Shown piece after piece: positions 7,819 through 15,872 of a stretch of DNA of 17,389 bases. The notes beneath the pieces were generated by a model, which was given only the letters and a program-made list of their open reading frames with translations, did no database searches and had not been told where the DNA came from. Source of the stretch: JBOGWA01 sp050693155 (GTDB taxonomy: Bacteria; Actinomycetota; UBA4738; CALAEC01). How positions within the stretch are numbered: the first letter of the stretch is position 1; each line of letters begins with the position of its first letter. The stretch spans positions 1 through 17,389 of the forward strand of contig JBOGWA010000048.1 in NCBI GenBank assembly GCA_050693155.1, in the 5' to 3' direction. The translations under genes and the position numbers were made by a program.

Positions 7819-7881
7819 GCGGCGCCGCACCGGGCGAGCTCCCTCGATCCCCGGCGAATCGCGAATCGCGAAGGGGCAGCG

Positions 7882-9255
7882 ATGCCGGACGAGGACCAGG
7901 TACTTTCAGAGGACGTTCTGTTCCAACTCGACGAGATCGCAGGCACCGAGCTCCTCGTCGGGATCCCCTCCTACAACACCGAGGACACGATCGAGCACGT
8001 CGTCACGGCGGTCGAAGGCGGGCTGCGGAAGCACTTTCCCGATCTCAAAGCGGTCATCTGCATCTCCGACGGCGGCTCGACCGACCGGACGCTTGCCGTT
8101 GCTCAGAAGGCAACGATTGGGAACGCGTACGAACGTCTGCTCGTCAACCCGAATACCGCCATCCCGCAGAAGCTCTGTCTTCAGTATCGGGGGACGCCCG
8201 GAAAGGGAAGCGCGTTCCGCTCGATCTTCGAGGTCGCAACCCGGCTCGGCGCGAGTGCATGTGCGGTCGTCGATGCTGACCTGAGGAGCATCACCCCCTA
8301 CTGGATCGACCGGCTTCTGCGACCGGTCGTCGACAGCGGCTGCGAGTACGTCGCCCCCGTGTACTCCCGTCACAAGTACGACGGGACCATCACAAACTCG
8401 ATCGCGTATCCGCTCACAACCGCCCTGTACGGGACCCGCATCCGCCAGCCGATCGGAGGAGAGTTCGCATTCTCGGGGGACTTGGCGAAGCGGTATGCGT
8501 CGACGGACGCCTGGGACAGCGACGTCGCTCGCTTCGGAATCGATATCTGGATGACCACGCTTGCGATCGTCGAGGGATATCGGACGTGCCAGACGATTCT
8601 CGGGGCAAAGATCCATGCTCCCAAGGATCCGGGCTCGGACCTGGGGCCCATGTTTCGCCAGGTCGTCGGAAGCCTCTTCGCCCTGGCCGGGCAGTACGCG
8701 GAGCAGTGGCAACGGATCGACTCGATCGAAGTCCCTCAAACGTTCGGATACCGCGCGGCGTACTCGGCCGAACCGATCAAGGTCTCGGTCTCGCGGCTTA
8801 CCTGGCGTTTCGTCGAAGGCTACGTCCGGCACCAGCAGCTCTGGGAAAAGGTTCTCTCCGAGGAGTCGCTCGCCGGGGTGCGAACCGCGGTCGGAGAGGC
8901 CGCCGACAAGACGTCGGGCCTCGTCGTGGACGCCGATCTCTGGACGAAGATCTTCTACGACTTCCTCATCGCCTACAACGCACGCGAGGTCGACCCCGGA
9001 TCCCTGCTCGACTCGCTCATTCCCCTCTACTTCGCGCGAACGGCGACCTTCGTTCAGGAGGCGCGGGACGACACACCCGAGCAAGCCGAGCAGCGCGTCG
9101 AGGAGGCGGTCGACACCGCCGTGCAGCTGAAGCCCTACCTCAAACGGCGGTGGAAGAAGCTGAAAGTCCGGGCCCGCACCCTCCAGGAGCAACCAGTTCC
9201 CGAGGAGGGCGAGGAGGAAGGATTCGAGGGCGCCCTCGAGACCGAGACGAAGTAG
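7882..9255 (+). CDS. GT2/GT81-like glycosyltransferase (GT-A fold)
   Basis: A 457-residue, cytosolic-looking glycosyltransferase. The GT-A domain shows LLVGIPSYNTEDTIEHV (about 24-40), the nucleotide-binding ISDGGSTDRT (61-70), PGKGSAFR (106-113), the metal-binding DAD (131-133) and QPIGGEFAFSGD (189-200). Features such as KGSAFR and GGEFA resemble glucosyl-3-phosphoglycerate synthase and mannosylglycerate synthase relatives, but not closely enough to name a product. A long C-terminal helical domain ends in an acidic tail. Start ATG 7882 is chosen because AAGGGG (7871-7876) lies 5 bases upstream; the open frame extends back to 7762 without support. It is divergent from the GT4/zinc-ribbon pair and is followed by a tRNA gene. 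Confidence 0.85.
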   Translation: MPDEDQVLSEDVLFQLDEIAGTELLVGIPSYNTEDTIEHVVTAVEGGLRKHFPDLKAVICISDGGSTDRTLAVAQKATIGNAYERLLVNPNTAIPQKLCLQYRGTPGKGSAFRSIFEVATRLGASACAVVDADLRSITPYWIDRLLRPVVDSGCEYVAPVYSRHKYDGTITNSIAYPLTTALYGTRIRQPIGGEFAFSGDLAKRYASTDAWDSDVARFGIDIWMTTLAIVEGYRTCQTILGAKIHAPKDPGSDLGPMFRQVVGSLFALAGQYAEQWQRIDSIEVPQTFGYRAAYSAEPIKVSVSRLTWRFVEGYVRHQQLWEKVLSEESLAGVRTAVGEAADKTSGLVVDADLWTKIFYDFLIAYNAREVDPGSLLDSLIPLYFARTATFVQEARDDTPEQAEQRVEEAVDTAVQLKPYLKRRWKKLKVRARTLQEQPVPEEGEEEGFEGALETETK

Positions 9256-9271
9256 CCGGAGCGCGGTGGCG

Positions 9272-9277
9272 TAGAAT
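9272..9277 (+). promoter_or_regulatory. putative -10 hexamer for tRNA-Pro
   Basis: TAGAAT lies 27 bases before the first tRNA base, giving a 5' leader of about 20 bases for RNase P to remove. The same hexamer occurs before the metallophosphoesterase gene. No clear -35 is visible. Confidence 0.4.
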
Positions 9278-9304
9278 CAGCGATCGCCGGACGAACTGGC
9301 GAAT

Positions 9305-9378
9305 CGGGACGTAGCGCAGCTTGGTAGCGCGCAGCGTTCGGGACGCTGAGGTCGCGGGTTCAAATCCCGCCGTCCCGA
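9305..9378 (+). tRNA. tRNA-Pro (anticodon CGG)
   Basis: A complete cloverleaf folds by hand. The acceptor stem is CGGGACG (9305-9311) with CGTCCCG (9371-9377). The D stem is GCGC (9314-9317) with GCGC (9327-9330). The anticodon stem is CAGCG (9332-9336) with CGCTG (9344-9348), and the loop TTCGGGA has CGG at 9339-9341. The T stem is GCGGG (9354-9358) with CCCGC (9366-9370), and the loop TTCAAAT is standard. C1-G72 and discriminator A73 (9378) are bacterial tRNA-Pro identity features. The 3' CCA is not encoded. It reads proline codon CCG. Confidence 0.97.
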
Positions 9379-9426
9379 CAAGTGAGGAATCTCATGTCGC
9401 GCATCTCGGGAAGCTGACGGGTACCC

Positions 9427-11085
9427 GTGCTGTCACTCGGGGTCAACCTGTCGCACACGTCGTCCGCGTGCCTGGCGAGGGACGCCAAGGTCGTCGTCGC
9501 CCTCGCCGAGGAGCGCCTGAGTCGCATCAAGCACGACACGGGCTTCCCCTGGAACGCGATCCGAACCTGCCTCGACATGGCCGACGTTCGCCTGGCTGAT
9601 TTGGACGCCATCTGTTTCTCCACCTCCCACCCATTTGGCGCGGTCGCCCATGAGCTCAAGATGATGCTGCGGGGCCAGGTGCCGTTGTCCCGCGCATCGG
9701 TCATCGAGTTGGTGCGCGTGTTCGGGTGGGGCTTCGCCAACCCTCAGAGCGCATTCGCCGCTCATATCGGGCGCTACCCAGGGGAATTCCGCTTCGTCGA
9801 GCACCACCTCGCACATGCGATTCCCGCGTACGTGTTCTCAGGGTTTCGGGATGCCGCGGTCGCCGTCATCGATGGCCGCGGCGGCTGGGAGTCCACGTCC
9901 ATCTGGCACGGAACGGAGGGAAGGCTGGCGCCCCTCAGGACGATCCCCTGGCCCAACTCCCTTGGCCTCTTCTACATGACCTTTACGGAGCACCTCGGGT
10001 TCAAACCACTGAGCGACGAGTGGAAGGTGATGGGTCTCGCTCCTTACGGCCGGCCGGGAGTGAGCCTCAAGAGATTTATCGACCTCGACATCAAACCCTA
10101 TCGCGTCGCCGCCCGACTCCTTCTCGAAAGCAAGTTTGGGATTGGCGGCATCAAGCGGGTTCTCGGCCCCGGACGGAGGCCGGATGACCCCATCTCCGAC
10201 CGTCATCGCGACCTCGCCTTCGCGGTTCAGGGCGCCTGCGAACAGGCGATGCGAAACGTTGCCGCCATGGCGATCCGAGAAACCGGGGCCAACCTCCTCT
10301 GCCTCGGCGGGGGCGTGGCGATGAACGCGAAGGGAAATGGCGTGATCCTCGGGTCCGGGCTTGCCGAGGACGTCTTCGTGCCTCCTGCGGCTGCGGATGA
10401 CGGCGCAGCCATCGGGGCGGCTTTGGCTCCGTTTCTCGACGGCGGTGGACGATTGCCTATCGCAAGGCTCGACAACGTCTACTGGGGGCCGGCCTACGAC
10501 GACGAGATCGAGGGTGTCCTGAAGCGGTTCAAGCTCCCCTTCCGCGAGATCGACTCACCCGCCGAACACGCAGCAGGGCTCCTCGAGGCCGGCAGGATCA
10601 TCGGATGGTTCCAGGGTCGGATGGAGTTCGGCGAGCGAGCGCTCGGCGCCAGATCAATCCTGGCAGATCCACGCCCACCGGAAATGAAGGATCGGCTGAA
10701 CGACGCGGTGAAGTTCCGGGAGTCGTGGCGTCCGTTCGCGCCTTCGATCCAGCTCGAGGCCGCCCCAAAATACCTGGCCGGCGGACGAGAATCCCCATTC
10801 ATGACCACGACATTCGACGTCAATCCGGAGTTCCGGGAACAGCTTGGGGCCGTCACACACGTAGACGGGACGACCCGACCACAAACGGTCAAACGAGAGA
10901 CGAATCCTCTCTTCTGGGATCTGATCGAGGCCTTCCGCGAGCGAACCGGCGTCCCGGCGGTGCTCAACACCTCGTTCAACCTGCAAGGCGAGCCGATTGT
11001 CTGCAAACCCGAGGACGCCATCCGAACCTTCTTCACATCCGGGCTCGACGATCTGATCCTCGGCAACTTCCTGCTCGAGAAGTAA
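9427..11085 (+). CDS. NodU/CmcH-type carbamoyltransferase
   Basis: A 552-residue O-carbamoyltransferase of the NodU/TobZ family. These enzymes make carbamoyl-adenylate from carbamoyl phosphate and ATP and pass the carbamoyl group to a sugar or other hydroxyl. The Kae1-like N-terminal domain has VEHHLAHA (124-131; H126, H127, H130), VIDGRGGWEST (147-157) and LGGGVAMNAKGN (293-304). The YrdC-like C-terminal domain has FQGRMEFGERALGARSILAD (395-414) and NTSFNLQGEP. Length fits the family. GTG 9427 is the first start after an in-frame stop at 9415-9417, and homology begins at once, so it is secure; the ribosome site GGGAAG is rather distant. It lies 48 bases after the tRNA and may share its transcript. 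Neighbouring glycosyltransferases suggest a carbamoylated glycan or glycolipid; the acceptor is unknown. Confidence 0.93.
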   Translation: MLSLGVNLSHTSSACLARDAKVVVALAEERLSRIKHDTGFPWNAIRTCLDMADVRLADLDAICFSTSHPFGAVAHELKMMLRGQVPLSRASVIELVRVFGWGFANPQSAFAAHIGRYPGEFRFVEHHLAHAIPAYVFSGFRDAAVAVIDGRGGWESTSIWHGTEGRLAPLRTIPWPNSLGLFYMTFTEHLGFKPLSDEWKVMGLAPYGRPGVSLKRFIDLDIKPYRVAARLLLESKFGIGGIKRVLGPGRRPDDPISDRHRDLAFAVQGACEQAMRNVAAMAIRETGANLLCLGGGVAMNAKGNGVILGSGLAEDVFVPPAAADDGAAIGAALAPFLDGGGRLPIARLDNVYWGPAYDDEIEGVLKRFKLPFREIDSPAEHAAGLLEAGRIIGWFQGRMEFGERALGARSILADPRPPEMKDRLNDAVKFRESWRPFAPSIQLEAAPKYLAGGRESPFMTTTFDVNPEFREQLGAVTHVDGTTRPQTVKRETNPLFWDLIEAFRERTGVPAVLNTSFNLQGEPIVCKPEDAIRTFFTSGLDDLILGNFLLEK

Positions 11086-11106
11086 TCCCCTGGAGTCGGC
11101 GCGCCG

Positions 11107-11112
11107 TAGGCT
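11107..11112 (+). promoter_or_regulatory. putative -10 hexamer for the GT-C gene
   Basis: TAGGCT lies 7 bases before the GTG at 11120 in the 34-bp gap after the carbamoyltransferase gene. It would give a leaderless message. The gene has no good ribosome site. Confidence 0.35.
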
Positions 11113-11119
11113 CCACGGC

Positions 11120-12472
11120 GTGACTCGCCCGGCACGCGAGCGGCAACGCGAGCACTGCGTCCGTGAAGAAGCCGCCCTGGGATTCCTCGGCCTCCTCGCT
11201 TTCGTGTCGTTCCTGCTGGTTCGGCCGTTCTTCGATGCGGCCTCCGCGTACCGGCCCAGGCCGGCCGGAACCACGTACGCCTACAGTTTCCTCGTCCTGG
11301 CCGCGTTCGTTCCCTATCTCCTTGCCGTTCGCCCCTCGAGCCGCCCCGTCTCCATCGCGAGTGCGATCACGGGAGCCGCCGTTCTCCATCTCGTCCTGCT
11401 GCCGGCCCCACTCACTCAGTCACAGGATCTGTACTCCTACCTGTTCTACGGAAAGATGTGGGCTGTCCACGGCGCGAACCCCTACGTGGATCTCCCTCAG
11501 GCGTTCGGATCCGATCCGTGGTTCGCCTTCGTGCGGTGGCCCGACCAGCCCTCGGTCTATGGGCCGGTCTGGACACTCCTTTCTGGAGCGATCGCACGAA
11601 TCTCGGGAGGAAGCGTCGCAGTCGCTTTTGGCCTGACGAAGACTTTGGTCGGATTGCTTCTCCTGGCGTCGGTCGCCGGGCTCGCGCGCGCCGCTCGCGA
11701 CCGAGACCTTGACCCAGGGGCAACCGTCGTCCTGTTCGCGTGGAACCCGCTGGTGCTCACTTCGGTTTCGCTGGGCGGCCATGCAGACATCGCAGTCGCG
11801 TGCGGTGTGGTTTGGGCCGCGCTGGCCGACCGTCGCGGGAAACCGCTCATCGCAGCGATTCTCCTTAGCCTCGCAACGCTCGTCAAGGCGTACGCGGGTC
11901 TTGCGCTCATCGTCTATCTGCTGGTCCTTCTCAGGCGGCGCGGTCCGGCGCTCCGAGCGGGAGCACTCGCAGGCGGCATGATGGCGCTGGCGCACGCCCC
12001 GTTTTGGGCAGGACTCGACACTTTCTCAGGACTCATCCGAGTCGCGGGCATGTCGTCGGCCTCGCTGGCGGGAAGCCTCGAGTCGATGCTTGCGATCCCG
12101 CTGAATGGCTCGGTCGCAGGGCTCATCGTGAGAGCTCTCGGAGTCGTCGTTCTCGCGACGGTCGTGCTCCGAACAACGCTCACCCGGCGGGGGGACGTCG
12201 ATCCCTGGAAGGCCGCCGCCGTCGCCTTCGCAACCTACGTGGCGGTGACGCCCTGGTTCCTCTATTGGCATCTGGTCGGGCCACTCGCCCTCGGGGTGTT
12301 CGCCGCGGAGCGCGGGGTCCGCGACGGACTGCTCACGTTCAGCGGGACGGCGCTGCTCACCGTGAGCGGAGGAACCGTCGCGGGGCGGGCGATGCAGAGC
12401 CTGCTCCGTTACGGTGTGCCCGCATTGGCCGCTCTTCCATCTCTGCATCGCCATCGGGAGGCAAGCGCGTGA
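11120..12472 (+). CDS. GT-C membrane glycosyltransferase, MptA/MptB/GT87-like
   Basis: A 450-residue, highly hydrophobic protein with about ten or more membrane segments. The first external loop holds SQDLYSYLFYGKMW (101-114, D103), then GANPY and VYGPVW. This resembles the loop in polyprenol-phosphate-mannose-dependent alpha-mannosyltransferases such as MptA/MptB, where the early Asp is catalytic. Further conserved-looking features are WNPLVL, the VKAYAGL segment and TPWFLYWHL near the C-terminal third. It would move mannose or another sugar from a lipid carrier to a glycan on the outer side of the membrane. The start GTG 11120 lacks a strong ribosome site. The last 4 bases (GTGA) overlap the start of the hydrolase gene, so the two are translationally coupled. 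Family placement is fair, exact activity uncertain. Confidence 0.8.
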   Translation: MTRPARERQREHCVREEAALGFLGLLAFVSFLLVRPFFDAASAYRPRPAGTTYAYSFLVLAAFVPYLLAVRPSSRPVSIASAITGAAVLHLVLLPAPLTQSQDLYSYLFYGKMWAVHGANPYVDLPQAFGSDPWFAFVRWPDQPSVYGPVWTLLSGAIARISGGSVAVAFGLTKTLVGLLLLASVAGLARAARDRDLDPGATVVLFAWNPLVLTSVSLGGHADIAVACGVVWAALADRRGKPLIAAILLSLATLVKAYAGLALIVYLLVLLRRRGPALRAGALAGGMMALAHAPFWAGLDTFSGLIRVAGMSSASLAGSLESMLAIPLNGSVAGLIVRALGVVVLATVVLRTTLTRRGDVDPWKAAAVAFATYVAVTPWFLYWHLVGPLALGVFAAERGVRDGLLTFSGTALLTVSGGTVAGRAMQSLLRYGVPALAALPSLHRHREASA

Positions 12473-13395
12473 CGGGAGGCGACGAGTTCCTCGATGTCGC
12501 ACCCGGCGACGCGCGGTGGGGACACGGAACGGGACCCGGGGCCGACGGCGTTCAGCTCCATTTCGTTCGACGGGGATCGGGTCCGGCAGTCGTGCTGCTT
12601 CATGGCTGGCCCGGGTTCTGGTACGACTGGCGAAGGGTGATTCCGCTCCTTGCTCCCGAGGCGGACCTGATCGCTCCCGACCTGAGAGGGTTCGGCGATT
12701 CCGACAAGCCCGATCGCCCGCCGGACGAGGCCTACACACCTCCGGCTCTGGCCGCCGACGTCTTTGCGCTGCTGGATCATCTGGGTGTCGGTGAGGTGAC
12801 ACTCGCCGCGCATGACATCGGGGCGACGGTGGCGCAGGCGATGGCGCTGGGCGCTCCGGCACGGGTTCGCTCGATGGCGCTCTTCAACCCGCCGTACCTC
12901 GGGATCGGAGAGCGTCGGTTCGAGTACTCGGCACAGCGGGAGCTCTGGTACCAGTACCTCCACACCATGCCGTGGTCGGACGAGCTCGTCGGCCACAGCC
13001 GCGACACCGTTCGAATCTACCTGGCGCACTTCTACGACCATTGGGTCGGTCGGAAGGAAACAGTCAGGCCGGCGGAGTTCGAGGCGATCGTCGATACGTA
13101 CGCGCGGCCGGGAGCCATCCGCGGCGGATTCAACTACTACCGGGCGAGGTTCCTGGCCCGGCGAAGCGAGGCGGCGCTCGACCCACGCCACTTCCAGATC
13201 CCGCAGCCGACGGTGATCCTCTGGGGCGAGGAGGACCCGGTGATCCCCGTTGCGTGGGCCGACCGGTTGCAGGAGTCCTTCCCGAACTCAACGCTTCAGA
13301 CCCTTCCCGGCGTGGGCCACTTCGTTCCGTTCGAGGCGCCAGACGAGGTCACCGACGCGATCCGCGACGCTCTCCGCCGAGCGGGCAGGGCCTGA
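12469..13395 (+). CDS. alpha/beta hydrolase, epoxide hydrolase/dehalogenase-like
   Basis: A 308-residue alpha/beta-fold hydrolase. HGWPG (45-49) forms the oxyanion-hole region, matching the HGxP of epoxide hydrolases. The nucleophile elbow is AHDIGA with D116, so it uses Asp, not Ser, as in epoxide hydrolases and haloalkane or fluoroacetate dehalogenases. The likely acid D256 (EEDPVIP) and base H284 (GVGHFVPFEAP) follow in the right order, with a cap region of many Tyr and Trp between about 140 and 230. Substrate is unknown. The GTG at 12469 overlaps the stop of the GT-C gene by 4 bases and has GGGAGG (12456-12461) 7 bases upstream; the frame continues back to 12004 only as an overlap artefact. 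The gene ends before a shared hairpin. Confidence 0.88.
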   Translation: MTGGDEFLDVAPGDARWGHGTGPGADGVQLHFVRRGSGPAVVLLHGWPGFWYDWRRVIPLLAPEADLIAPDLRGFGDSDKPDRPPDEAYTPPALAADVFALLDHLGVGEVTLAAHDIGATVAQAMALGAPARVRSMALFNPPYLGIGERRFEYSAQRELWYQYLHTMPWSDELVGHSRDTVRIYLAHFYDHWVGRKETVRPAEFEAIVDTYARPGAIRGGFNYYRARFLARRSEAALDPRHFQIPQPTVILWGEEDPVIPVAWADRLQESFPNSTLQTLPGVGHFVPFEAPDEVTDAIRDALRRAGRA

Positions 13396-13430
13396 CGCTG
13401 CACCGAGCTGGCCCACTCGGGTGGGCAGCG
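13396..13430. terminator. possible bidirectional terminator hairpin
   Basis: Between two convergent genes lies GCCCAC (13411-13416), loop TCGG, GTGGGC (13421-13426): a perfect 6-bp stem with a 4-base loop. An alternative outer pairing joins CGCTGC (13396-13401) with GCAGCG (13425-13430). There is no T tract, as is common in high-GC actinobacteria. It is symmetric, so it could serve the hydrolase (+) and the VOC gene (-). Confidence 0.5.
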
Positions 13431-13431
13431 T

Positions 13432-13821
13432 CTAAGCGCCGCGCGGGCGGGTGCGCTCGATCTCCTGAGCGAGCTCGATCACGTACCCGTCGGGATCGCG
13501 AACGTGAAGCGTGCGGTGACCCCAGGGACGATCGACCGGATCGGTCGGCGCCTCGACGCCGGCGGACCGGAGGCGGTTTGCCTCGGCATCGACGTCTTCC
13601 ACGGGCACCAGGATCTCGCCCTCGGTTCCCGGCTCCGGCTCCTCACCGATCAGCTCGGGGAGGCGCCCACGCTCGTAGAGGCCGAATTTGATCCCGCCGG
13701 CGTCAAACTCCGCGTAGCCGTGCTCGGAGAATTTGAAGCCCAGACCGATCACATCCCGATAGAAGCGGATCGAGGCCTCCAGGTCGCGGACATACCGAAT
13801 GACGTAGCCGATTCGGCGCAT
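13432..13821 (-). CDS. VOC (glyoxalase/dioxygenase superfamily) protein
   Basis: A 129-residue single-unit protein with two beta-alpha-beta-beta-beta modules. Motifs are MRRIGYVIRYVRDLEASIRF near the start, DVIGLGF (23-29), EILVPVEDVDAEANRL (69-84) and TLHVRDPDGYVIEL (104-117). H106 and E116 stand where the second-module metal ligands are expected. The first-module position usually holding His or Glu has Arg (IRYV), so metal binding may be altered. Members cover glyoxalase, resistance proteins and dioxygenases, so no function is assigned. ATG 13821 fits the usual start of the fold, but no good ribosome site precedes it. It is divergent from the EamA gene, with a 32-bp gap. Confidence 0.85.
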   Translation of the reverse strand: MRRIGYVIRYVRDLEASIRFYRDVIGLGFKFSEHGYAEFDAGGIKFGLYERGRLPELIGEEPEPGTEGEILVPVEDVDAEANRLRSAGVEAPTDPVDRPWGHRTLHVRDPDGYVIELAQEIERTRPRGA

Positions 13822-13840
13822 CGATACATGAAACCACGGC

Positions 13841-13846
13841 TACGCT
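13841..13846 (+). promoter_or_regulatory. putative -10 hexamer for a leaderless EamA mRNA
   Basis: TACGCT ends 7 bases before the ATG at 13854, placing the transcription start on or next to the start codon. No ribosome site is present. This repeats the arrangement seen at 5635 and 11107. Confidence 0.4.
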
Positions 13847-13853
13847 GGGCGAA

Positions 13854-14822
13854 ATGCGGACGGCCTCCATCATCTCGACGGCCCACGGAACTCGAACCGA
13901 GGCCTTCGGCCCGGTTGAGTGGGCGCTGCTCGCCGGTATTGCAGGTGTCTGGGGATCGTCGTTCGTCTTCATCGCCCTGGGTCTCGAGTCGTTCGGTCCA
14001 GGGCTGATCACGCTTCTTCGGGTCGCGTTCGGCGTTGGGGCACTCGCCCTGTTCCGTCGAGCTCGGCAACCGGTCGACCGAAGCGACTGGCCGCGAATCG
14101 TGGTGCTGGGACTCGTCTGGATTGCGATCCCGCTAACCCTGTTTCCGATCGCCCAGCTGTGGATCGACTCGTCGCTTGCCGGGATGCTGAACGGCGCGAT
14201 GCCGCTGTTCTCGGCCCTGATCGCATGGATCCTGTTGCGGAACGCACCCGGCCTCCTGCAAGTGGCGGGACTGGTCGTTGGATTCTCCGGCGTCGTGCTT
14301 ATCTCCTTGCCGGCGACCCGCGATGCTTCGGCAACTGCGCTCGGCGCGGGGCTCGTGATCCTCGCGACCGTGATGTACGGCCTCGCGGCAAACATCGCGG
14401 TGCCGCTCCAGCAGCGCTACGGGTCGCTGCCGGTCCTCGTCCGGGCGCAGCTCGTCGCGCTCCTCGCCGTGCTCCCCTTCGGGCTTGCCTCCGTGCCGGG
14501 GTCCGACTTCAGCCTCACGAGCGCGGCCGCAATGCTCTTTCTCGGCGTGCTCGGGACGGGCGTGGCGTTCGTTGCCATGGCCGTCCTCGTCGGTCGCGCG
14601 GGAGCCACGCGCGGCGCCGTCGCGATCTACTTCATCCCGGTCGTCGCCGCAATCCTCGGGGTCACGTTCCTGAACGAGACGGTGGAGGCGGTCCAGCTCG
14701 CGGGAATGGCGCTCGTGATCTCGGGCGCGTACCTCACGAGCCGCCGAGAGACCCGGCGAGAGCGCCAGGGAAGCGGCTCGGGGCTGAGCGAAGCCGAGCG
14801 GCCAATTCCCCTCGCCGACTAG
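13854..14822 (+). CDS. EamA/DMT-family membrane transporter
   Basis: A 322-residue transporter of the drug/metabolite superfamily, with ten predicted membrane helices in two EamA repeats (about 24-155 and 165-300). Typical features are the first-helix WGSSFVFI, LRVAFGVGAL, GMLNGAMPLFSALIAW in the first repeat and TRGAVAIYFIPVVAAILGVTFLNE in the second. The family exports amino acids, nucleosides, metabolites or drugs; the substrate is not readable. The short cytoplasmic tail is rich in Arg. ATG 13854 follows a TACGCT by 7 bases, suggesting leaderless translation. It is convergent with asd, with an 18-bp gap and no visible terminator. Confidence 0.9.
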   Translation: MRTASIISTAHGTRTEAFGPVEWALLAGIAGVWGSSFVFIALGLESFGPGLITLLRVAFGVGALALFRRARQPVDRSDWPRIVVLGLVWIAIPLTLFPIAQLWIDSSLAGMLNGAMPLFSALIAWILLRNAPGLLQVAGLVVGFSGVVLISLPATRDASATALGAGLVILATVMYGLAANIAVPLQQRYGSLPVLVRAQLVALLAVLPFGLASVPGSDFSLTSAAAMLFLGVLGTGVAFVAMAVLVGRAGATRGAVAIYFIPVVAAILGVTFLNETVEAVQLAGMALVISGAYLTSRRETRRERQGSGSGLSEAERPIPLAD

Positions 14823-14840
14823 GGCGATCCAGGGACGACC

Positions 14841-15872
14841 TCAGCGGGCGGTGACCAGCTCTGCGATCTGAACGGCGTTGAGCGCGGCGCCCTTGCGGAG
14901 GTTGTCGGCGATCGCGAACAGCAAAAGCGCGGTCGGCTCGCCCGCCGGCTGGCGAATTCGCCCAACGAGAACGTCGTCCTTGCCAGCCGCATCGAGGGGT
15001 GTCGGATACCGGTCTGCGGACGGCTCATCCACCACCTCGACCCCGGAGGCTTCCGCGAGCAGGCCGCGCGCCTCGTCCGGGTCGATGGGGCGTTCGAACC
15101 GAGCGTAGATCGAAACCGAGTGGGCGACGAGCACCGGTACCCGGACCGCCGTCGCCGCCACCGGAAGCTCGGGAAGGTCGAGGATCTTCCGGGTCTCCTC
15201 GCCGATCTTCCGCTCTTCCTTCGTGGACGCGTCGTCCTCGAACGAATCGATCCGCGGAAGGATGTTGAACGCGATCGTTCGCCCGAAGACTTCCCCCACC
15301 GGTAATGCGTCGGGATCCGGCGCGGAAAGCATCTCTTCGGAACCCGACAGCTTTGCCACCTGCTCCGCAAGCTCCTGAACGCCCTTGTGACCCGCGCCCG
15401 ACACCGACTGGTACGAGGAGAGCACGAGCGTGGCAAGCCCGGCTCGTCGGTGAAGCGGAGCAACGGCCATGAGGGCGGCGATCGCCGTGCAGTTGGGGTT
15501 TGCGATGAGACCCGTGTGACCGTCGAGGGCCTCCGGATTGATCTCCGGGATCACGAGCGGAACCTCCGGGTGCATGCGAAAGGCCGACGAGTTGTCGACC
15601 ACCACGGTTCCGGCCTTGGTCGCCGGCGGCGCGAGCGCTCGAGATCGGTCGGCGCCCGCCGAGAACAACCCGAGATCGATCTCACCCCACTCCGCATCGG
15701 CCTCGGCCTCGGATCGAACGGTGAGCTGGTCGCCGCCGTACGGAAGCCGGACCCCAATCGAGCGCTCCGACGCGAAGGCAAGGACCTCGTCGGCCGGGAA
15801 CCGTCGCTCCTCGAGGATCCGGAGCATCATGCGCCCGACCGCCCCGGTTGCCCCAACGACCGCGACCCTCAT
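14841..15872 (-). CDS. asd: aspartate-semialdehyde dehydrogenase
   Basis: A 343-residue NADPH-dependent enzyme reducing aspartyl phosphate to aspartate semialdehyde, the second step to lysine/diaminopimelate, threonine and methionine. The NADP-binding motif VVGATGAVGR is at 5-14. The catalytic Cys is C128 in NPNC, the acyl-binding SSYQSVSGAG is 152-161 (Q155), and the RVPV...H motif gives H251. DNSSAFR (93-99) is also standard. Length is normal. ATG 15872 overlaps the lysC stop by one base (TGATG), so translation is coupled to lysC; the frame runs back to 15974 within lysC, but homology starts at MRVAVVGATG. The function supplies diaminopimelate for cell wall as well as amino acids. Confidence 0.96.
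   Translation of the reverse strand: MRVAVVGATGAVGRMMLRILEERRFPADEVLAFASERSIGVRLPYGGDQLTVRSEAEADAEWGEIDLGLFSAGADRSRALAPPATKAGTVVVDNSSAFRMHPEVPLVIPEINPEALDGHTGLIANPNCTAIAALMAVAPLHRRAGLATLVLSSYQSVSGAGHKGVQELAEQVAKLSGSEEMLSAPDPDALPVGEVFGRTIAFNILPRIDSFEDDASTKEERKIGEETRKILDLPELPVAATAVRVPVLVAHSVSIYARFERPIDPDEARGLLAEASGVEVVDEPSADRYPTPLDAAGKDDVLVGRIRQPAGEPTALLLFAIADNLRKGAALNAVQIAELVTAR

Noticed and set aside
7906..9192. 428-residue open frame antisense to the GT2/GT81-like gene
   Set aside because: No family motif; it mirrors the GC-rich third-position pattern of the real gene on the + strand.
12004..12468. N-terminal extension of the hydrolase frame
   Set aside because: It lies entirely inside the GT-C coding region in another frame; the GTG at 12469 has a good ribosome site and matches the homologous start.
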